Notes: generated by a model from the sequence alone, not told the origin. A stretch of DNA of 64,000 nt from JACCZX01 sp040003315 (GCA_040003315.1 JBDUCU010000001.1:36523-100522); one strand, 5' to 3'. Positions 18,116 to 27,676 are shown, counted from the first letter of the stretch. Program-made: numbers and translations.

Positions 18116-20291
18116 GCAGTTGACTCCAGTCGGACAGATAGCGGTCAATATGAAACACCTCGATTGCCTTGGCACGCGCTGCGGTACCGATGCGACGCGT
18201 CGCATCCGGGTTGCGCATCAAAAAGTAAAGCTGCGAGCGCAGCTCGTCTGCACTGTCCGCGTAAAACCCGTCGACCCCGTTTTCGATGAATCGATCGACG
18301 TCGTGGTTGCGGGCACTGACGGTGACCACACCGCACATCATCGGCTCCCCCCGTGCACGCGGCATTGGCGATCGAATCGTTGGATTGAAGTAAATCGAGT
18401 AGCGGCGCAATTCGTCAACGTACCGGCGGAATTTAGCGAGTGCGTAAGCATTGCTGACGTAGCTCGGATGGGGTTCAGGAACTCTCAGGGTTTCGGGCCG
18501 CAGCTGCTCGTAATGACCGTCGAAGACTTCTCGATAAAGCAAGTATCCCCGATAGTGCGGCCGGGACGGGACTATCGGATTGAGCGGCGAGACGATACCC
18601 TTTTCGTAGACTGCTGGATTGAAGCTTCTGGGATCGAACCCGTGCCAGATCACACTCGACTGCCGAAACCGCCACTCCGACTGCGCTTGGTATGAGTTGC
18701 AAACTACATGCGTGTCGCCCAGATAGTCGACCAACCGTTGGCGTTCGCTTTCGATCGGCTGCAGCAAATCGGCTCCAGAATAATTCACGTCGTATTGCCC
18801 GCGAAACTGCGGCGTACCGTGGCAGACCGCCACCTTGGGCAAGTCGATCCGCTCGCAAAACAGCTTGAAAGTGGCGCCCCACTCAGAGCTCAGCGCGCCA
18901 TTGGTGTTTTCCGGCGCCAGAACATTTTCGTCGAAATGCAAAATGGCGAGGTCATACTGGCGCGGATCGACATCATCGATCCGCCGAAAACTCGCATTCA
19001 ACGGAAAAGGTCGGCGCGAGTAATCCCATTGGTCGGCGACGCGACTGCCCGTGCCGGTGACCAGCGTCACGTCGATCGGCAACTTCCACAGCTCGTATTG
19101 GTGCGAGGTGTGCCAGTGGTACGTCAAAACCCGCAGACGTGCGTGGCCCGGCCGAGGGTTCGAGCGGGCCAGGGGCAGCAGGGTCGCGTAGTTATCATCT
19201 GCTTCCGCCACGAATTTGATGCGCAATTCCGGTTGGTGCTCCGAATGATCAGGCGACGGTGTATCGGCCGGAAGCTTGCTGCGCCGAATGCTGAAGTCGC
19301 CGCCAATACCGTCCGCAGTCCGGCTGAGCTCGTCGGGTTTCGCGGTCCGGGCCGATACACACTTAAGCAGGCAGGACACCACCTCTTGCTCGAAAGCCTC
19401 GTCGTTCGACGACCTAACGACAACCTCACAATCGCCAAACGCGTGAGCATCCACGTGTGTCTGTACGAAATCGCGACTTGGCTTCAAATCGGGTCTTGGA
19501 ACGATCAGGATGCCATCCGTCGCATCGGCAATCGTGGCGGCCACCTCGATTTCGCCACGGTACGACTGCGGCGGGTACGACCACGGCTTCGGTGGCATCG
19601 TGCCGGTGCCCGTTGACACAGAGGCGACCAAGACCCTGGGCTGACGCATGCGAACGTACCAGTCGCTGAGCGCGCGGCCCAGTGCGCCGCCTGCACTCGT
19701 CCACTCGAGCACGGGTTTGCGATCCGAGCGGGCCGCATCTGCCATGGTCTGGTCGGTCTCGAGCACTACGTCACAAGCAACCATCGTGCTACGGCGTGCA
19801 CCGATCAGTTCGTTCGGATCGACCCAACTGCTGCTACTGAGTTCGGCAGGCGGCGCAAAGATAACGCGCTCCAGCGACCGGGCCTCGCCCACATAGGCGG
19901 TTGGCACACCGAGCGCAAAAGCCTCTCGGAAAATCGCTGCAATTTCGGGAGTCCACGGCACATCCGCCACAATCAGCACGTCGATTCGGTCGCCCTTGAG
20001 CGCGTGCAACAACTCGCTGCTGCTGGCGAAGCAGGTGATGCCCCGCAGCAGATCATGATGCGGCGCTCCGAGATAGGCAGTACGCGGCGAACGGTGCGCT
20101 GGAACCACGCGCGGCGGCGTGGGCCAGCGGTAGCTGGCCGCGTGGTCGATATCCCCACGTTCTAGAGCATCGCCACGATCGTGTCGCACGCGGCGTAACC
20201 AGCGTGCAGCCTTATTCAGGGTGCTGTGCCATCCATGTTCGCTGTAGTGGTCGCGCGTCGCGAGTAACAGCCGTCTCGTGCGAGTCACCAC
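18099..20291 (-). CDS. Large putative GT-B glycosyltransferase with uncharacterised N-terminal half
   Basis: A 730-residue protein without obvious membrane helices. The C-terminal third resembles glycosyltransferase group 1 / CgeB-like C-domains: VAVCHGTPQFRGQYD, THVVCNSYQAQSEW, VIWHGFDP, SIYFNPTIRSPMPRARGEP followed by MMCGVVTVSA, and VDGFYADSADEL. This is the donor-binding half of a GT-B fold with the usual late glutamate region. The first 380 residues contain a Rossmann-like segment (IDVLIVADVPWTPEIAAIF) and a long section I cannot assign. The GTG start is one base from the rfbB stop, and the stop overlaps the next gene. Likely an O-antigen or capsule glycosyltransferase; acceptor and sugar unknown. 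Confidence 0.62.
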   Translation of the reverse strand: MVTRTRRLLLATRDHYSEHGWHSTLNKAARWLRRVRHDRGDALERGDIDHAASYRWPTPPRVVPAHRSPRTAYLGAPHHDLLRGITCFASSSELLHALKGDRIDVLIVADVPWTPEIAAIFREAFALGVPTAYVGEARSLERVIFAPPAELSSSSWVDPNELIGARRSTMVACDVVLETDQTMADAARSDRKPVLEWTSAGGALGRALSDWYVRMRQPRVLVASVSTGTGTMPPKPWSYPPQSYRGEIEVAATIADATDGILIVPRPDLKPSRDFVQTHVDAHAFGDCEVVVRSSNDEAFEQEVVSCLLKCVSARTAKPDELSRTADGIGGDFSIRRSKLPADTPSPDHSEHQPELRIKFVAEADDNYATLLPLARSNPRPGHARLRVLTYHWHTSHQYELWKLPIDVTLVTGTGSRVADQWDYSRRPFPLNASFRRIDDVDPRQYDLAILHFDENVLAPENTNGALSSEWGATFKLFCERIDLPKVAVCHGTPQFRGQYDVNYSGADLLQPIESERQRLVDYLGDTHVVCNSYQAQSEWRFRQSSVIWHGFDPRSFNPAVYEKGIVSPLNPIVPSRPHYRGYLLYREVFDGHYEQLRPETLRVPEPHPSYVSNAYALAKFRRYVDELRRYSIYFNPTIRSPMPRARGEPMMCGVVTVSARNHDVDRFIENGVDGFYADSADELRSQLYFLMRNPDATRRIGTAARAKAIEVFHIDRYLSDWSQLLARFS

Positions 20292-20292
20292 T

Positions 20293-21369
20293 TCAATGTC
20301 GAGGATGCGCCGCGCCAGTGCCGTACTGCCGCTCGATCCAGCTCCGATACTCGCCGCTGCGAACCCTCTGCACCCAAGCGCGATTGTTCAAGTACCAGAG
20401 GACCGTTTTGCGCAAGCCAGATTCAAACCGCTCCTTCGGACGCCATCCAAGCTCGCTTTCGATCTTGCTGGGGTCGACCGCGTACCGGCGATCGTGACCC
20501 GGCCTGTCGCGTACATGGCGGATATCCTCGGCGTGCAACCCGCCCGCGCGCGGACTGAGTTCGTCGAGAAGGCGGCATACCGAATGCACGACGTCGACGT
20601 TCTTTATGCAATTTCGCCCGCCGACGTAATAGGCCTCTCCGGGAATTCCACGTTCAAGCACCAGCCGCAGCGCAGAGCAGTGATCGGCCACGTGCAGCCA
20701 GTCGCGCTCTTGCAGCCCATCACCATAAACAGGCAGCGCTCTGCGCTCGAAAGCATTCAGGATCGTCAGCGGGATCAGCTTTTCAGGGAACTGATAGGGA
20801 CCGTAATTGTTGCTGCAACATGTCAGGATGGTCGGCAACCCATACGTACGGTGATAGGCACGCACCAGGTGATCAGACGCCGCCTTGGTGGCCGAATAAG
20901 GGCTGTTCGGAGCATGCGGGGACGCCTCGTTGAACGCGGGTTCTTCGGGCTCAAGCGAGCCGAAAACCTCATCGGTCGACACATGAATGAAGCGAAACGC
21001 CGCGCGTTCGGCGGTGCTCGCGCTCTCCCAAAACGCGCGCGCTGCTTCGAGCAGTGAAAATGTGCCGTTGACATTGGTGCGCACGAAATCCGAAGGGCCA
21101 AGGATCGAGCGGTCGACGTGGCTTTCGGCCGCCAGGTGAATCACGGCGCGCGGGCGGTGCTCCCGCAGCAGCGCTGCTATCGATTCAGCATCGCAGATGT
21201 CCAGCCGCTCCAGCTGCATGCGCGGGTCAGCAGTGAACGACGAAAGATTATCAAGGTTGCCGGCGTAGGTGAGCTTGTCGATCACCAGCGCACTCTCGTC
21301 AGATTGCGCAAACCAGTCGCTGAGGAAATTGGCGCCGATGAAGCCCGCGCCGCCGGTAACGAAAATCAT
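20293..21369 (-). CDS. rfbB: dTDP-glucose 4,6-dehydratase
   Basis: An extended short-chain dehydrogenase of 358 residues, the normal length for RfbB/RmlB. NAD-binding GGAGFIGANF is at the N-terminus. The catalytic region reads HVSTDEVFGSLEPEEPAF with the Asp-Glu pair of 4,6-dehydratases, then NSPYSATKAASDHLVRAY with the Tyr-x-x-x-Lys pair, and CSNNYGPYQFPEKLIPL. It converts dTDP-glucose to dTDP-4-keto-6-deoxyglucose. The partners rfbA, rfbC and rfbD are absent from the window, so the end product is open (L-rhamnose, a fucosamine-type or another 6-deoxy sugar). The ATG chosen precedes IFVTGGAGFIG directly; a longer frame to 21462 has no family support. Confidence 0.93.
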   Translation of the reverse strand: MIFVTGGAGFIGANFLSDWFAQSDESALVIDKLTYAGNLDNLSSFTADPRMQLERLDICDAESIAALLREHRPRAVIHLAAESHVDRSILGPSDFVRTNVNGTFSLLEAARAFWESASTAERAAFRFIHVSTDEVFGSLEPEEPAFNEASPHAPNSPYSATKAASDHLVRAYHRTYGLPTILTCCSNNYGPYQFPEKLIPLTILNAFERRALPVYGDGLQERDWLHVADHCSALRLVLERGIPGEAYYVGGRNCIKNVDVVHSVCRLLDELSPRAGGLHAEDIRHVRDRPGHDRRYAVDPSKIESELGWRPKERFESGLRKTVLWYLNNRAWVQRVRSGEYRSWIERQYGTGAAHPRH

Positions 21370-21456
21370 CGTGATGCAGGGTTTGCGGAGGCCCGCATTG
21401 TAGTGGATGAGCACGCAGCAGAGACTGCGCCGATCCGTACAATTCGGCGCACCAAA
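21370..21456. promoter_or_regulatory. Divergent promoter region between the minus-strand run and the plus-strand run of the polysaccharide locus
   Basis: This 87-base gap is the only place where transcription of the locus diverges. A TACAAT -10-like box is present in each direction: on the minus strand at 21402-21397, 28 bases before the rfbB ATG, and on the plus strand at 21438-21443, 14 bases before the GT2 ATG. Neither has a good TTGACA-like -35 element at 16-18 bases, so the boxes are suggestive only. Position is the main argument for a promoter here. Confidence 0.35.
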
Positions 21457-23847
21457 ATGCAATCAGCACTGTCGCCCCAACCTCCCAGCGCCGATGGTCG
21501 GCAAATGATGTTTAGCAGCGCGAGTTCAGACGCGATAACGCTACCTCTGGTTCCGGCAAACGGCATCGACGCCGGAACGTCGAACCACCCGGCGGATGCC
21601 TGTGCCGCCCGCCGCGACAGTTCCGATTTCGACGTCGGTGGCCTCGATGCATTGCGGGGCCAATGGGTCAGATTGGAAGTTCTTCTGGAAGTCGATCGCG
21701 ACGAATGGAGTTCTCCCAATCTTCAGTTCGAGCTTCAGGCCGATGACCCTGAAATCCACACGCTCGGTCTTCCCAGTCCTGCCAGTGATCAGCGGCGAAT
21801 TGAGTTGATCTTCAACGTTCCTCCCAATTTCCAGTCGGTGCGATTTTGCGCAAATGCCCGGCCTGGGCGTTTCAGACTTAATGGAGCTCGAGCGTTTGTA
21901 ATCGGCAGGGCGCGCGCAATCTTTGAAATGTTGCGCGCAGTTGCGACAGTCGACGGATTCTTTCGTAGCGCGGCGCTGCTGCGTGATGCCGTTGACCCGG
22001 GCCGCAACGCGGCAGCCCGGCATCGAGCGCGTCAGCGCATCGTTCAACGGTACATGCAGGTTCGATTGGGCCAGTACACCTATGCCGAATGGATCGACGC
22101 GTTCGAGCCGAAACCTTCCCATCGCGCCGACTTGGCTTCCGCCCACAGTCAGTGGAGGTGCCAACCCACCGTATCGATCGTGTTTCCCGTTTTCAACGTC
22201 GAGGAAAGATTTCTCCGCGCTGCGCTTAATTCGGTACTTGCGCAAATCTATCCCCACTGGCAACTTTGCATCGCAGACGACGGCTCGACCGAACCGCACA
22301 TCCGCAAGGTCCTGCAGGACTATTCCAAGCGCGATTCGCGAATACGCGTGGTCTACCGAGAACACAACGGGCACATCGTCGAAGCATCCAATTCCGCCCT
22401 CGAGCTGGCAACCAACGATTGGGTCGCTTTCCTTGACCACGATGACCGGCTGCATCCGCATGCCTTTCATTTCGTGGCAGAAGCCATCGCCACGCATCCC
22501 GATGTATCCCTTATCTACTCGGACGAAGACAAAATTGATGCGCAGGATCGCCGTCAGGACCCATATTTCAAGTGTGACTACAACTACGAATTACTCCTCG
22601 CATACAACATGGTCTGTCACCTGACCGTATTGCGGCGAAGTCTCGTCAACGATCTCGGCGGACTGCGGAGAGGATTCGAGGGCGCGCAGGACTACGATCT
22701 CGTACTGCGCGCGACCGAACATCTTTCGAGCGATCAAATTTTGCATCTGCCGCGGGTTTTGTATCACTGGCGCGCTCATCCCGGCAGCACGGCGTTGTCG
22801 TCTCAAGCTAAGCCGTACGCGGCTTTTGCCGGTCGCCGTGCCGTCGAGGAGCACTTGCAACGAAGAGGCATTCGCGCAACGGTCGCGCCGGCTCCTGACT
22901 TGCCAGAGATGAATCGAGTCCGATATGCACTTCCCGATCCAGCTCCCACGGTTTCGATCGTCATCTGCACCCGCGATCGTGCCGATCTGCTTGCCGCATG
23001 CATCGACTCGATCGCCGAACGCTCCACGTACCGAAACTATGAGGTACTCGTCGTCGACAACGGCAGCACCGAAGCGGCAACTTTTCGGCTCTTCGAGCGC
23101 GTGCAATCCGGCCGGGTTCGCGTTATGCGTGATGCATCGCCCTTCAATTTCTCAGCGTTGAACAACCGTGCAGTAAGAGTCGCCAGCGGAGATTTCGTTT
23201 GCCTGCTGAACAATGACACCGAGATCATCACTGCCGACTGGATCGAAGAGTTACTGTCGTTCGCGGCTCAGCAAGATGTGGGCGCGGTGGGGTGTCGCCT
23301 CTGGTACCCCAGCGGTGGACTGCAGCACGGAGGTGTCTTTCTAGGTCCGCTGCACGTTGTGCATCACGCGCATCGCCATCTTCGTCGCGGGCACCCCGGA
23401 TACTTTGGGCGCGCCATTATTCATCAGTCTTTCAGCGCAGTAACCGGGGCGGCCTTGATGATCCGGAAATCGCTCTATGACGAAGTCGGCGGGCTCGATG
23501 AGAACCTCCCTGTCACGTTTAACGATATCGACTTCTGCCTGCGCGTGCGCAAAGCGGGCTATCGGAACGTGTGGACTCCGTATGCCGAGATCATTCATCA
23601 CGAATGCGCAACGCGGGGCGCCGATAGCTCACCCGGCGCCAGAGCGCGGGTCGAGGCGGAAACCCGCGTAATGAAGCAACGATGGCCAGCGGTGTTGCAG
23701 AATGACCCCGCATATTCACCAAACTTGTCGGTCGAGAGCGAAGACTTCCGCATCGCGTGGCCAGCGCGAGTCGATGGTTATCAGCACGTCACGCCCACTC
23801 ACCTGATTAGCCGGCGCGAAGAGGCTTCGGTGAGCTATAGCGAATGA
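21457..23847 (+). CDS. Tandem family 2 glycosyltransferase (two GT2 domains)
   Basis: A 796-residue protein. Residues 1-230 hold a strand-rich N-terminal region (LRGQWVRLEVLLEVDRDEW) and a helical linker often seen ahead of tandem GT2 enzymes. The first GT2 domain starts near 238 (TVSIVFPVFNVEERF, CIADDGSTE, FLDHDDRLHP). The second starts near 497 (TVSIVICTRDRADLL, VVDNGSTE, LLNNDTEI, FNDIDFCLRVRKAGY). Such proteins are rhamnosyl- or similar transferases in O-antigen and LPS-core loci. The open frame extends upstream to 21118 but that part is antisense to rfbB; the ATG at 21457 is the first codon outside it. Its stop overlaps the gmd start in ATGA. Confidence 0.82.
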   Translation: MQSALSPQPPSADGRQMMFSSASSDAITLPLVPANGIDAGTSNHPADACAARRDSSDFDVGGLDALRGQWVRLEVLLEVDRDEWSSPNLQFELQADDPEIHTLGLPSPASDQRRIELIFNVPPNFQSVRFCANARPGRFRLNGARAFVIGRARAIFEMLRAVATVDGFFRSAALLRDAVDPGRNAAARHRARQRIVQRYMQVRLGQYTYAEWIDAFEPKPSHRADLASAHSQWRCQPTVSIVFPVFNVEERFLRAALNSVLAQIYPHWQLCIADDGSTEPHIRKVLQDYSKRDSRIRVVYREHNGHIVEASNSALELATNDWVAFLDHDDRLHPHAFHFVAEAIATHPDVSLIYSDEDKIDAQDRRQDPYFKCDYNYELLLAYNMVCHLTVLRRSLVNDLGGLRRGFEGAQDYDLVLRATEHLSSDQILHLPRVLYHWRAHPGSTALSSQAKPYAAFAGRRAVEEHLQRRGIRATVAPAPDLPEMNRVRYALPDPAPTVSIVICTRDRADLLAACIDSIAERSTYRNYEVLVVDNGSTEAATFRLFERVQSGRVRVMRDASPFNFSALNNRAVRVASGDFVCLLNNDTEIITADWIEELLSFAAQQDVGAVGCRLWYPSGGLQHGGVFLGPLHVVHHAHRHLRRGHPGYFGRAIIHQSFSAVTGAALMIRKSLYDEVGGLDENLPVTFNDIDFCLRVRKAGYRNVWTPYAEIIHHECATRGADSSPGARARVEAETRVMKQRWPAVLQNDPAYSPNLSVESEDFRIAWPARVDGYQHVTPTHLISRREEASVSYSE

Positions 23848-24878
23848 AAACCGCGATCGTCACCGGCATATCGGGGCAGGACGGGGCCTATCTCGCCCGC
23901 TTGTTGCTCGACAAAGGCTATCGCGTCGTGGGCACCTATCGACGGACAAGCTCCGTTAACTTCTGGCGCATCGAGGAATTGGGAATCGATCAACGTCCCA
24001 ACCTTGAACTGGTTGAGTACGACCTGACCGATTTTGGCGCGACGATCAATCTTGTGCAGCGCGCCGAGCCGGTCGAGGTCTACAACCTCGCTGCACAAAG
24101 CTTCGTGGGGGTATCGTTTGATCAGCCTGTAACGACTGCCCAGATCACTGGCATTGGAGCACTGCATCTGCTTGAAGCGATACGGATCGTCAACCGTGAT
24201 ATTCGGTTCTATCAGGCATCCACGTCGGAGATGTTTGGCAAGGTCCAGCAGGTGCCGCAAAGTGAGCGCACGCCGTTTTACCCGCGTAGCCCATACGGCG
24301 TTGCCAAGCTGTATGCACATTGGATGACGGTCAACTATCGCGAAGCTTACGGCATCTTCGCCACGAGCGGCATCCTTTTCAACCACGAGTCTCCCTTGCG
24401 GGGCCTCGAATTCGTCACGCGCAAGATCACCGACGCCGTCGCGAAAATCAAATTGGGCAAGAGAGCGTGTTTGGAACTCGGAAATCTGGACGCCAAACGC
24501 GATTGGGGTTACGCACCAGAGTTTGTCGAGGGCATGCACATGATGCTGCAGGCGCCTGAGCCCGAGACTTTTGTGCTGGCGACGGGCAGGACCGAGACGG
24601 TTCGAAGTTTTGTCGGCATGGCCTTTGACGCCGCGGGAACCACCATTCGATGGCAGGGCGAGGGTCTCGATGAGGTGGGCATTGCCGTCGATACGGGAAC
24701 AACCGTGGTGCGCATCAATCCACGCTTCTATCGGCCGGCTGAAGTTGATTTACTGATCGGTGATCCGAGCTTCGTCAGGGACAAGTTGGGCTGGATGGCC
24801 AGAACTCCCGTGGAATCACTCTGCGCAATGATGGTGCAAGCGGATTTGCGACGGAACGCGAGTGGCTTCTCGTTCTGA
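23844..24878 (+). CDS. gmd: GDP-mannose 4,6-dehydratase
   Basis: A 344-residue extended SDR enzyme. The N-terminus is TGISGQDGAYLARLLL (the Gly-rich NADP site), followed by YRRTSSVNFWRI, AAQSFVGVSF, ASTSEMFGKVQ with the catalytic Thr/Ser-Glu, and SPYGVAKLYAHW with Tyr-x-x-x-Lys. It turns GDP-D-mannose into GDP-4-keto-6-deoxy-D-mannose. The next gene, a reductase of the RMD type, makes GDP-D-rhamnose from it, so the pair is a complete branch. ATGA overlaps with the upstream GT2 gene and a 17-base overlap with rmd indicate coupled translation. Confidence 0.95.
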   Translation: MKTAIVTGISGQDGAYLARLLLDKGYRVVGTYRRTSSVNFWRIEELGIDQRPNLELVEYDLTDFGATINLVQRAEPVEVYNLAAQSFVGVSFDQPVTTAQITGIGALHLLEAIRIVNRDIRFYQASTSEMFGKVQQVPQSERTPFYPRSPYGVAKLYAHWMTVNYREAYGIFATSGILFNHESPLRGLEFVTRKITDAVAKIKLGKRACLELGNLDAKRDWGYAPEFVEGMHMMLQAPEPETFVLATGRTETVRSFVGMAFDAAGTTIRWQGEGLDEVGIAVDTGTTVVRINPRFYRPAEVDLLIGDPSFVRDKLGWMARTPVESLCAMMVQADLRRNASGFSF

Positions 24879-25752
24879 TCGCGGTCGGGTCTTGGTTACG
24901 GGCCTGGACGGTTTTACAGGCAGCTATCTCGGCCCGCTGCTGCGACAACGGGGTTATGAAGTCATCGGCGCAGGCGAGCCGGAGTTCAACCTACTGCGGC
25001 CGGAGAGCATTGCTTCGGTGATTACCTCGGCGCAGCCGGAATTTGTGATCCATCTGGCTGGCATTAGCTTCGTAGCGCATGAAGACGCAGCTGCACTGTA
25101 TGCGGTAAACACGGTCGGCACCACGTCGCTGCTAAGCGCACTCGAGGTCGTTGCGCCCCGCCTTCGGAAGGTCATCCTGGCCAGCACGTCTCAGGTCTAC
25201 GGCAATGCGACGGACGATCCAATCACCGAGCGAACGGCTACCGCACCGATCAATCACTATGCGTGCAGTAAGCTAGCCATGGAGCACATGGCGCACCATT
25301 GGTTTGCTCGGCTGCCGATTTTGATCACGAGGCCGTTCAACTACATTGGACCGGGCCAGGGCAAGCACTTTCTGCTACCGAAACTGATCGATCATTTTCG
25401 TCGTCAAGCCTCCGTCATCGCGTTAGGTAACCTGGGCGTCGAGCGTGATTTCCTCGATGTCCGCGCCGTTGCTGACATCTACGTCAAGCTGCTCGAGTCG
25501 CGGCTGCAGTCCACGGCGGTTAACATCGCTTCTGGAGTGGCGCGGAGTCTCGCGAGCATCCTCGACGATTTGACACGCATTACCGGGCACCACCTTTCCA
25601 CGCGTATTGATCCAGCCCTCGTGCGCCACAACGAAGTCAAGCGGTTAGTCGGCAGCAGCGAGAATTTGCGCCACGTTGTCGGAGACCTGGCCTATTCGGA
25701 TTTCGAGGCCACTTTGCGATGGATGCTCGAGCAAGTTCCAGCGCCGGCATGA
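24862..25752 (+). CDS. rmd: NAD(P)-dependent reductase, probably GDP-6-deoxy-D-mannose reductase
   Basis: A 296-residue SDR protein. It has LVTGLDGFTGSYLGPLL (G-x-x-G-x-x-G), HLAGISFVAHEDAAA, LASTSQVYG, INHYACSKLAMEHMA with Tyr-x-x-x-Lys, and TRPFNYIGPGQ, the last a hallmark of RMD-type enzymes. It would reduce the 4-keto group of the Gmd product to give GDP-D-rhamnose, the donor of common-antigen D-rhamnans. GDP-fucose synthase (WcaG) is less likely because that family differs at the C-terminus. The GTG start overlaps gmd and the stop overlaps the next ATG in ATGA. Confidence 0.83.
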   Translation: MASRSDRGRVLVTGLDGFTGSYLGPLLRQRGYEVIGAGEPEFNLLRPESIASVITSAQPEFVIHLAGISFVAHEDAAALYAVNTVGTTSLLSALEVVAPRLRKVILASTSQVYGNATDDPITERTATAPINHYACSKLAMEHMAHHWFARLPILITRPFNYIGPGQGKHFLLPKLIDHFRRQASVIALGNLGVERDFLDVRAVADIYVKLLESRLQSTAVNIASGVARSLASILDDLTRITGHHLSTRIDPALVRHNEVKRLVGSSENLRHVVGDLAYSDFEATLRWMLEQVPAPA

Positions 25753-26690
25753 ATGCACCTTCTCGCGCAACGCTCGGTGGCGCCCGAGTGCTGGTGGTCG
25801 GCGATGTCATGCTCGACCGTTATTGGTTCGGCGATGTGGACCGAATTTCACCGGAGGCGCCGGTTCCCGTCGTTCGTATACGAAATACGGAAGAGCGGCT
25901 CGGGGGCGCCGCAAATGTCGCGCGCAACATCACCGCGGTCGGAGGGGCGGCCGGCCTGCTGGCCGCAGTGGGTGACGATGAGGCCGGCCGTGCAATCGTG
26001 GCCATGCTTGCGGCGTCCGATATCGAGTCGTACGTTCACACCGAGAGCGCAGTCACCACCACAGTCAAGCTGCGCCTGATCGGTCGCAGCCAGCAGATGC
26101 TGCGCGCCGATTTCGAGCGGGCTCCGCAAGAAGAGGTGCTTCTGAAGCATCTTGATACGTTCGCTTCCGCTTTGCCGCCTTATCAGCTGGTTGTGCTATC
26201 GGACTACGGCAAGGGCGGGCTCGCGCACATTACGCAGCTGATCGAACTTGCCCGCACGGCAGGAAAGCGAGTGCTGGTTGATCCGAAGGGGGATAGTTAC
26301 GCAAGCTACCGCGGCGCAACGATGCTGACGCCGAACCGAGCCGAGCTGCGGGAAGTGGTTGGGCGCTGGAAAGACGAAGCGGATCTCGAAGTGCGTGCGC
26401 AGAAGTTACGACGCGACCTTGGATTGCAAGCATTACTCCTGACTCGCAGTGAAGAAGGCATGACGCTTTTCACAGATGACGGCGCATGGTCCGTCCCGGC
26501 GCAGGCGCGCGAGGTGTTCGACGTCAGCGGCGCGGGGGATACGGTCATCGCAGTGCTTGCCACGATGTTGGCATCGGGGGCGCCGATGCGCGACGCGGTG
26601 GCGGCGGCCAACCGGGCTGGCGGCATCGCCGTCTCGAAGTTCGGGGCGACGACCGTGAGTTACGACGAGCTGTTCGGCGCAGATCAATGA
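25749..26690 (+). CDS. rfaE1: D-glycero-beta-D-manno-heptose-7-phosphate kinase (HldA/RfaE domain I)
   Basis: A PfkB/ribokinase-family protein of 313 residues. It has LVVGDVMLDRYWFGDVDRIS at the N-terminus, ERLGGAANVARNITAVGG as the first PfkB signature, VLSDYGKGGL, VLVDPKGDSYASYRG, LTPNRAEL, and the ATP-site DVSGAGDTVIA near the end. It phosphorylates heptose-7-phosphate at position 1 in ADP-heptose synthesis. The adenylyltransferase half of the E. coli bifunctional HldE is a separate gene here. The ATG was chosen because it forms ATGA with the rmd stop; an in-frame ATG ten codons earlier lies inside rmd. Confidence 0.93.
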   Translation: MNAPSRATLGGARVLVVGDVMLDRYWFGDVDRISPEAPVPVVRIRNTEERLGGAANVARNITAVGGAAGLLAAVGDDEAGRAIVAMLAASDIESYVHTESAVTTTVKLRLIGRSQQMLRADFERAPQEEVLLKHLDTFASALPPYQLVVLSDYGKGGLAHITQLIELARTAGKRVLVDPKGDSYASYRGATMLTPNRAELREVVGRWKDEADLEVRAQKLRRDLGLQALLLTRSEEGMTLFTDDGAWSVPAQAREVFDVSGAGDTVIAVLATMLASGAPMRDAVAAANRAGGIAVSKFGATTVSYDELFGADQ

Positions 26691-27676
26691 TCGTCGTAAC
26701 GGGCGCAGCCGGCTTTATCGGCGCCAACAACATCAGAGCGCTGAATGAGCGTGGCGCGGTAGACATCCTCGCCGTTGACCATTTGGCTCAAGCCGACAAG
26801 TTCCGCAACCTAGTCGGCTGCGACGTCTCGGATTATCTTGACAAACAGGAGTTCCTCGAGAGCGTGCGTCGCGGCGCCCTGCCGAAAGTCGACGTCGTGT
26901 TTCATCAAGGAGCCTGCTCGGACACAATGGAGACCGACGGCCAGTACATGATGGATAACAACTACCGATTTACGGTGGAGTTATTTCTCTGGTGCCAGGA
27001 AAATCGCGTGCCGCTGATCTATGCATCGTCTGCAGCCGTATACGGCAGCGGGCCTGAATTCGTCGAGCGCCACGGTGGCGAGAAGCCGTTGAACATCTAC
27101 GGCTATTCCAAGCTTCTGTTCGACGGCTATCTGCGCCGACGGTTGTCCGATCTAAGGACTCCGGTGGTAGGGCTGCGCTACTTCAATGTGTACGGACCGC
27201 GCGAATCGCACAAGGGGCGCATGGCATCGGTGGCGTTTCACAATTACTTGCAGTTCCAGGAGCACGGCCGCGTCAGGCTTTTCGAGGGCAGCCACGGCTA
27301 TGCCAATGGCGAGCAGAGACGCGACTTTGTCCACGTCGACGACGTCGTCGACGTCAACTTGCACTTCTGGCAACGACCCGTTTCGGGTGTCTACAACGTC
27401 GGGACCGGACGGGCGCAAAGCTTTAACGATATCGCGCTGACGGTGGTTAATACACTGCGCGAAGCCAACGGAACCCCGGCGCTGCCACTCGATAAGGCCG
27501 TCGGCAATGGATCGATCGAATACGTGCCATTTCCAAGCGACCTCAAGACCAAGTATCAGGCGTACACGCAGGCTGATCTAACGCGACTGCGCGCTGCCGG
27601 CTGCGAACTCGAGTTCAGGTCGGTCGAGAACGGCGTCGCCCAATACACGCGCTGGCTGCTGCAACATCCGTCATGA
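26687..27676 (+). CDS. rfaD: ADP-L-glycero-D-manno-heptose 6-epimerase
   Basis: A 329-residue SDR epimerase. MIVVTGAAGFIGANNIRAL opens the protein. Next are the family-specific HLAQADKFRNL, FHQGACSDTMETDGQYMMD, IYASSAAVYGSG, IYGYSKLLFDGYL with Tyr-x-x-x-Lys, and YFNVYGPRESHKGRMASV. It epimerises ADP-D,D-heptose to ADP-L,D-heptose for the LPS inner core. The ATG overlaps the kinase stop (ATGA) and its own stop overlaps the gmhB start (ATGA), so the heptose genes are coupled. The frame extends upstream to 26486 but only within the kinase gene. Confidence 0.95.
   Translation: MIVVTGAAGFIGANNIRALNERGAVDILAVDHLAQADKFRNLVGCDVSDYLDKQEFLESVRRGALPKVDVVFHQGACSDTMETDGQYMMDNNYRFTVELFLWCQENRVPLIYASSAAVYGSGPEFVERHGGEKPLNIYGYSKLLFDGYLRRRLSDLRTPVVGLRYFNVYGPRESHKGRMASVAFHNYLQFQEHGRVRLFEGSHGYANGEQRRDFVHVDDVVDVNLHFWQRPVSGVYNVGTGRAQSFNDIALTVVNTLREANGTPALPLDKAVGNGSIEYVPFPSDLKTKYQAYTQADLTRLRAAGCELEFRSVENGVAQYTRWLLQHPS

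Noticed and set aside
21118..21456. Upstream extension of the tandem GT2 gene
   Set aside because: It lies entirely antisense to rfbB and the divergent gap; the ATG at 21457 is the first credible start.
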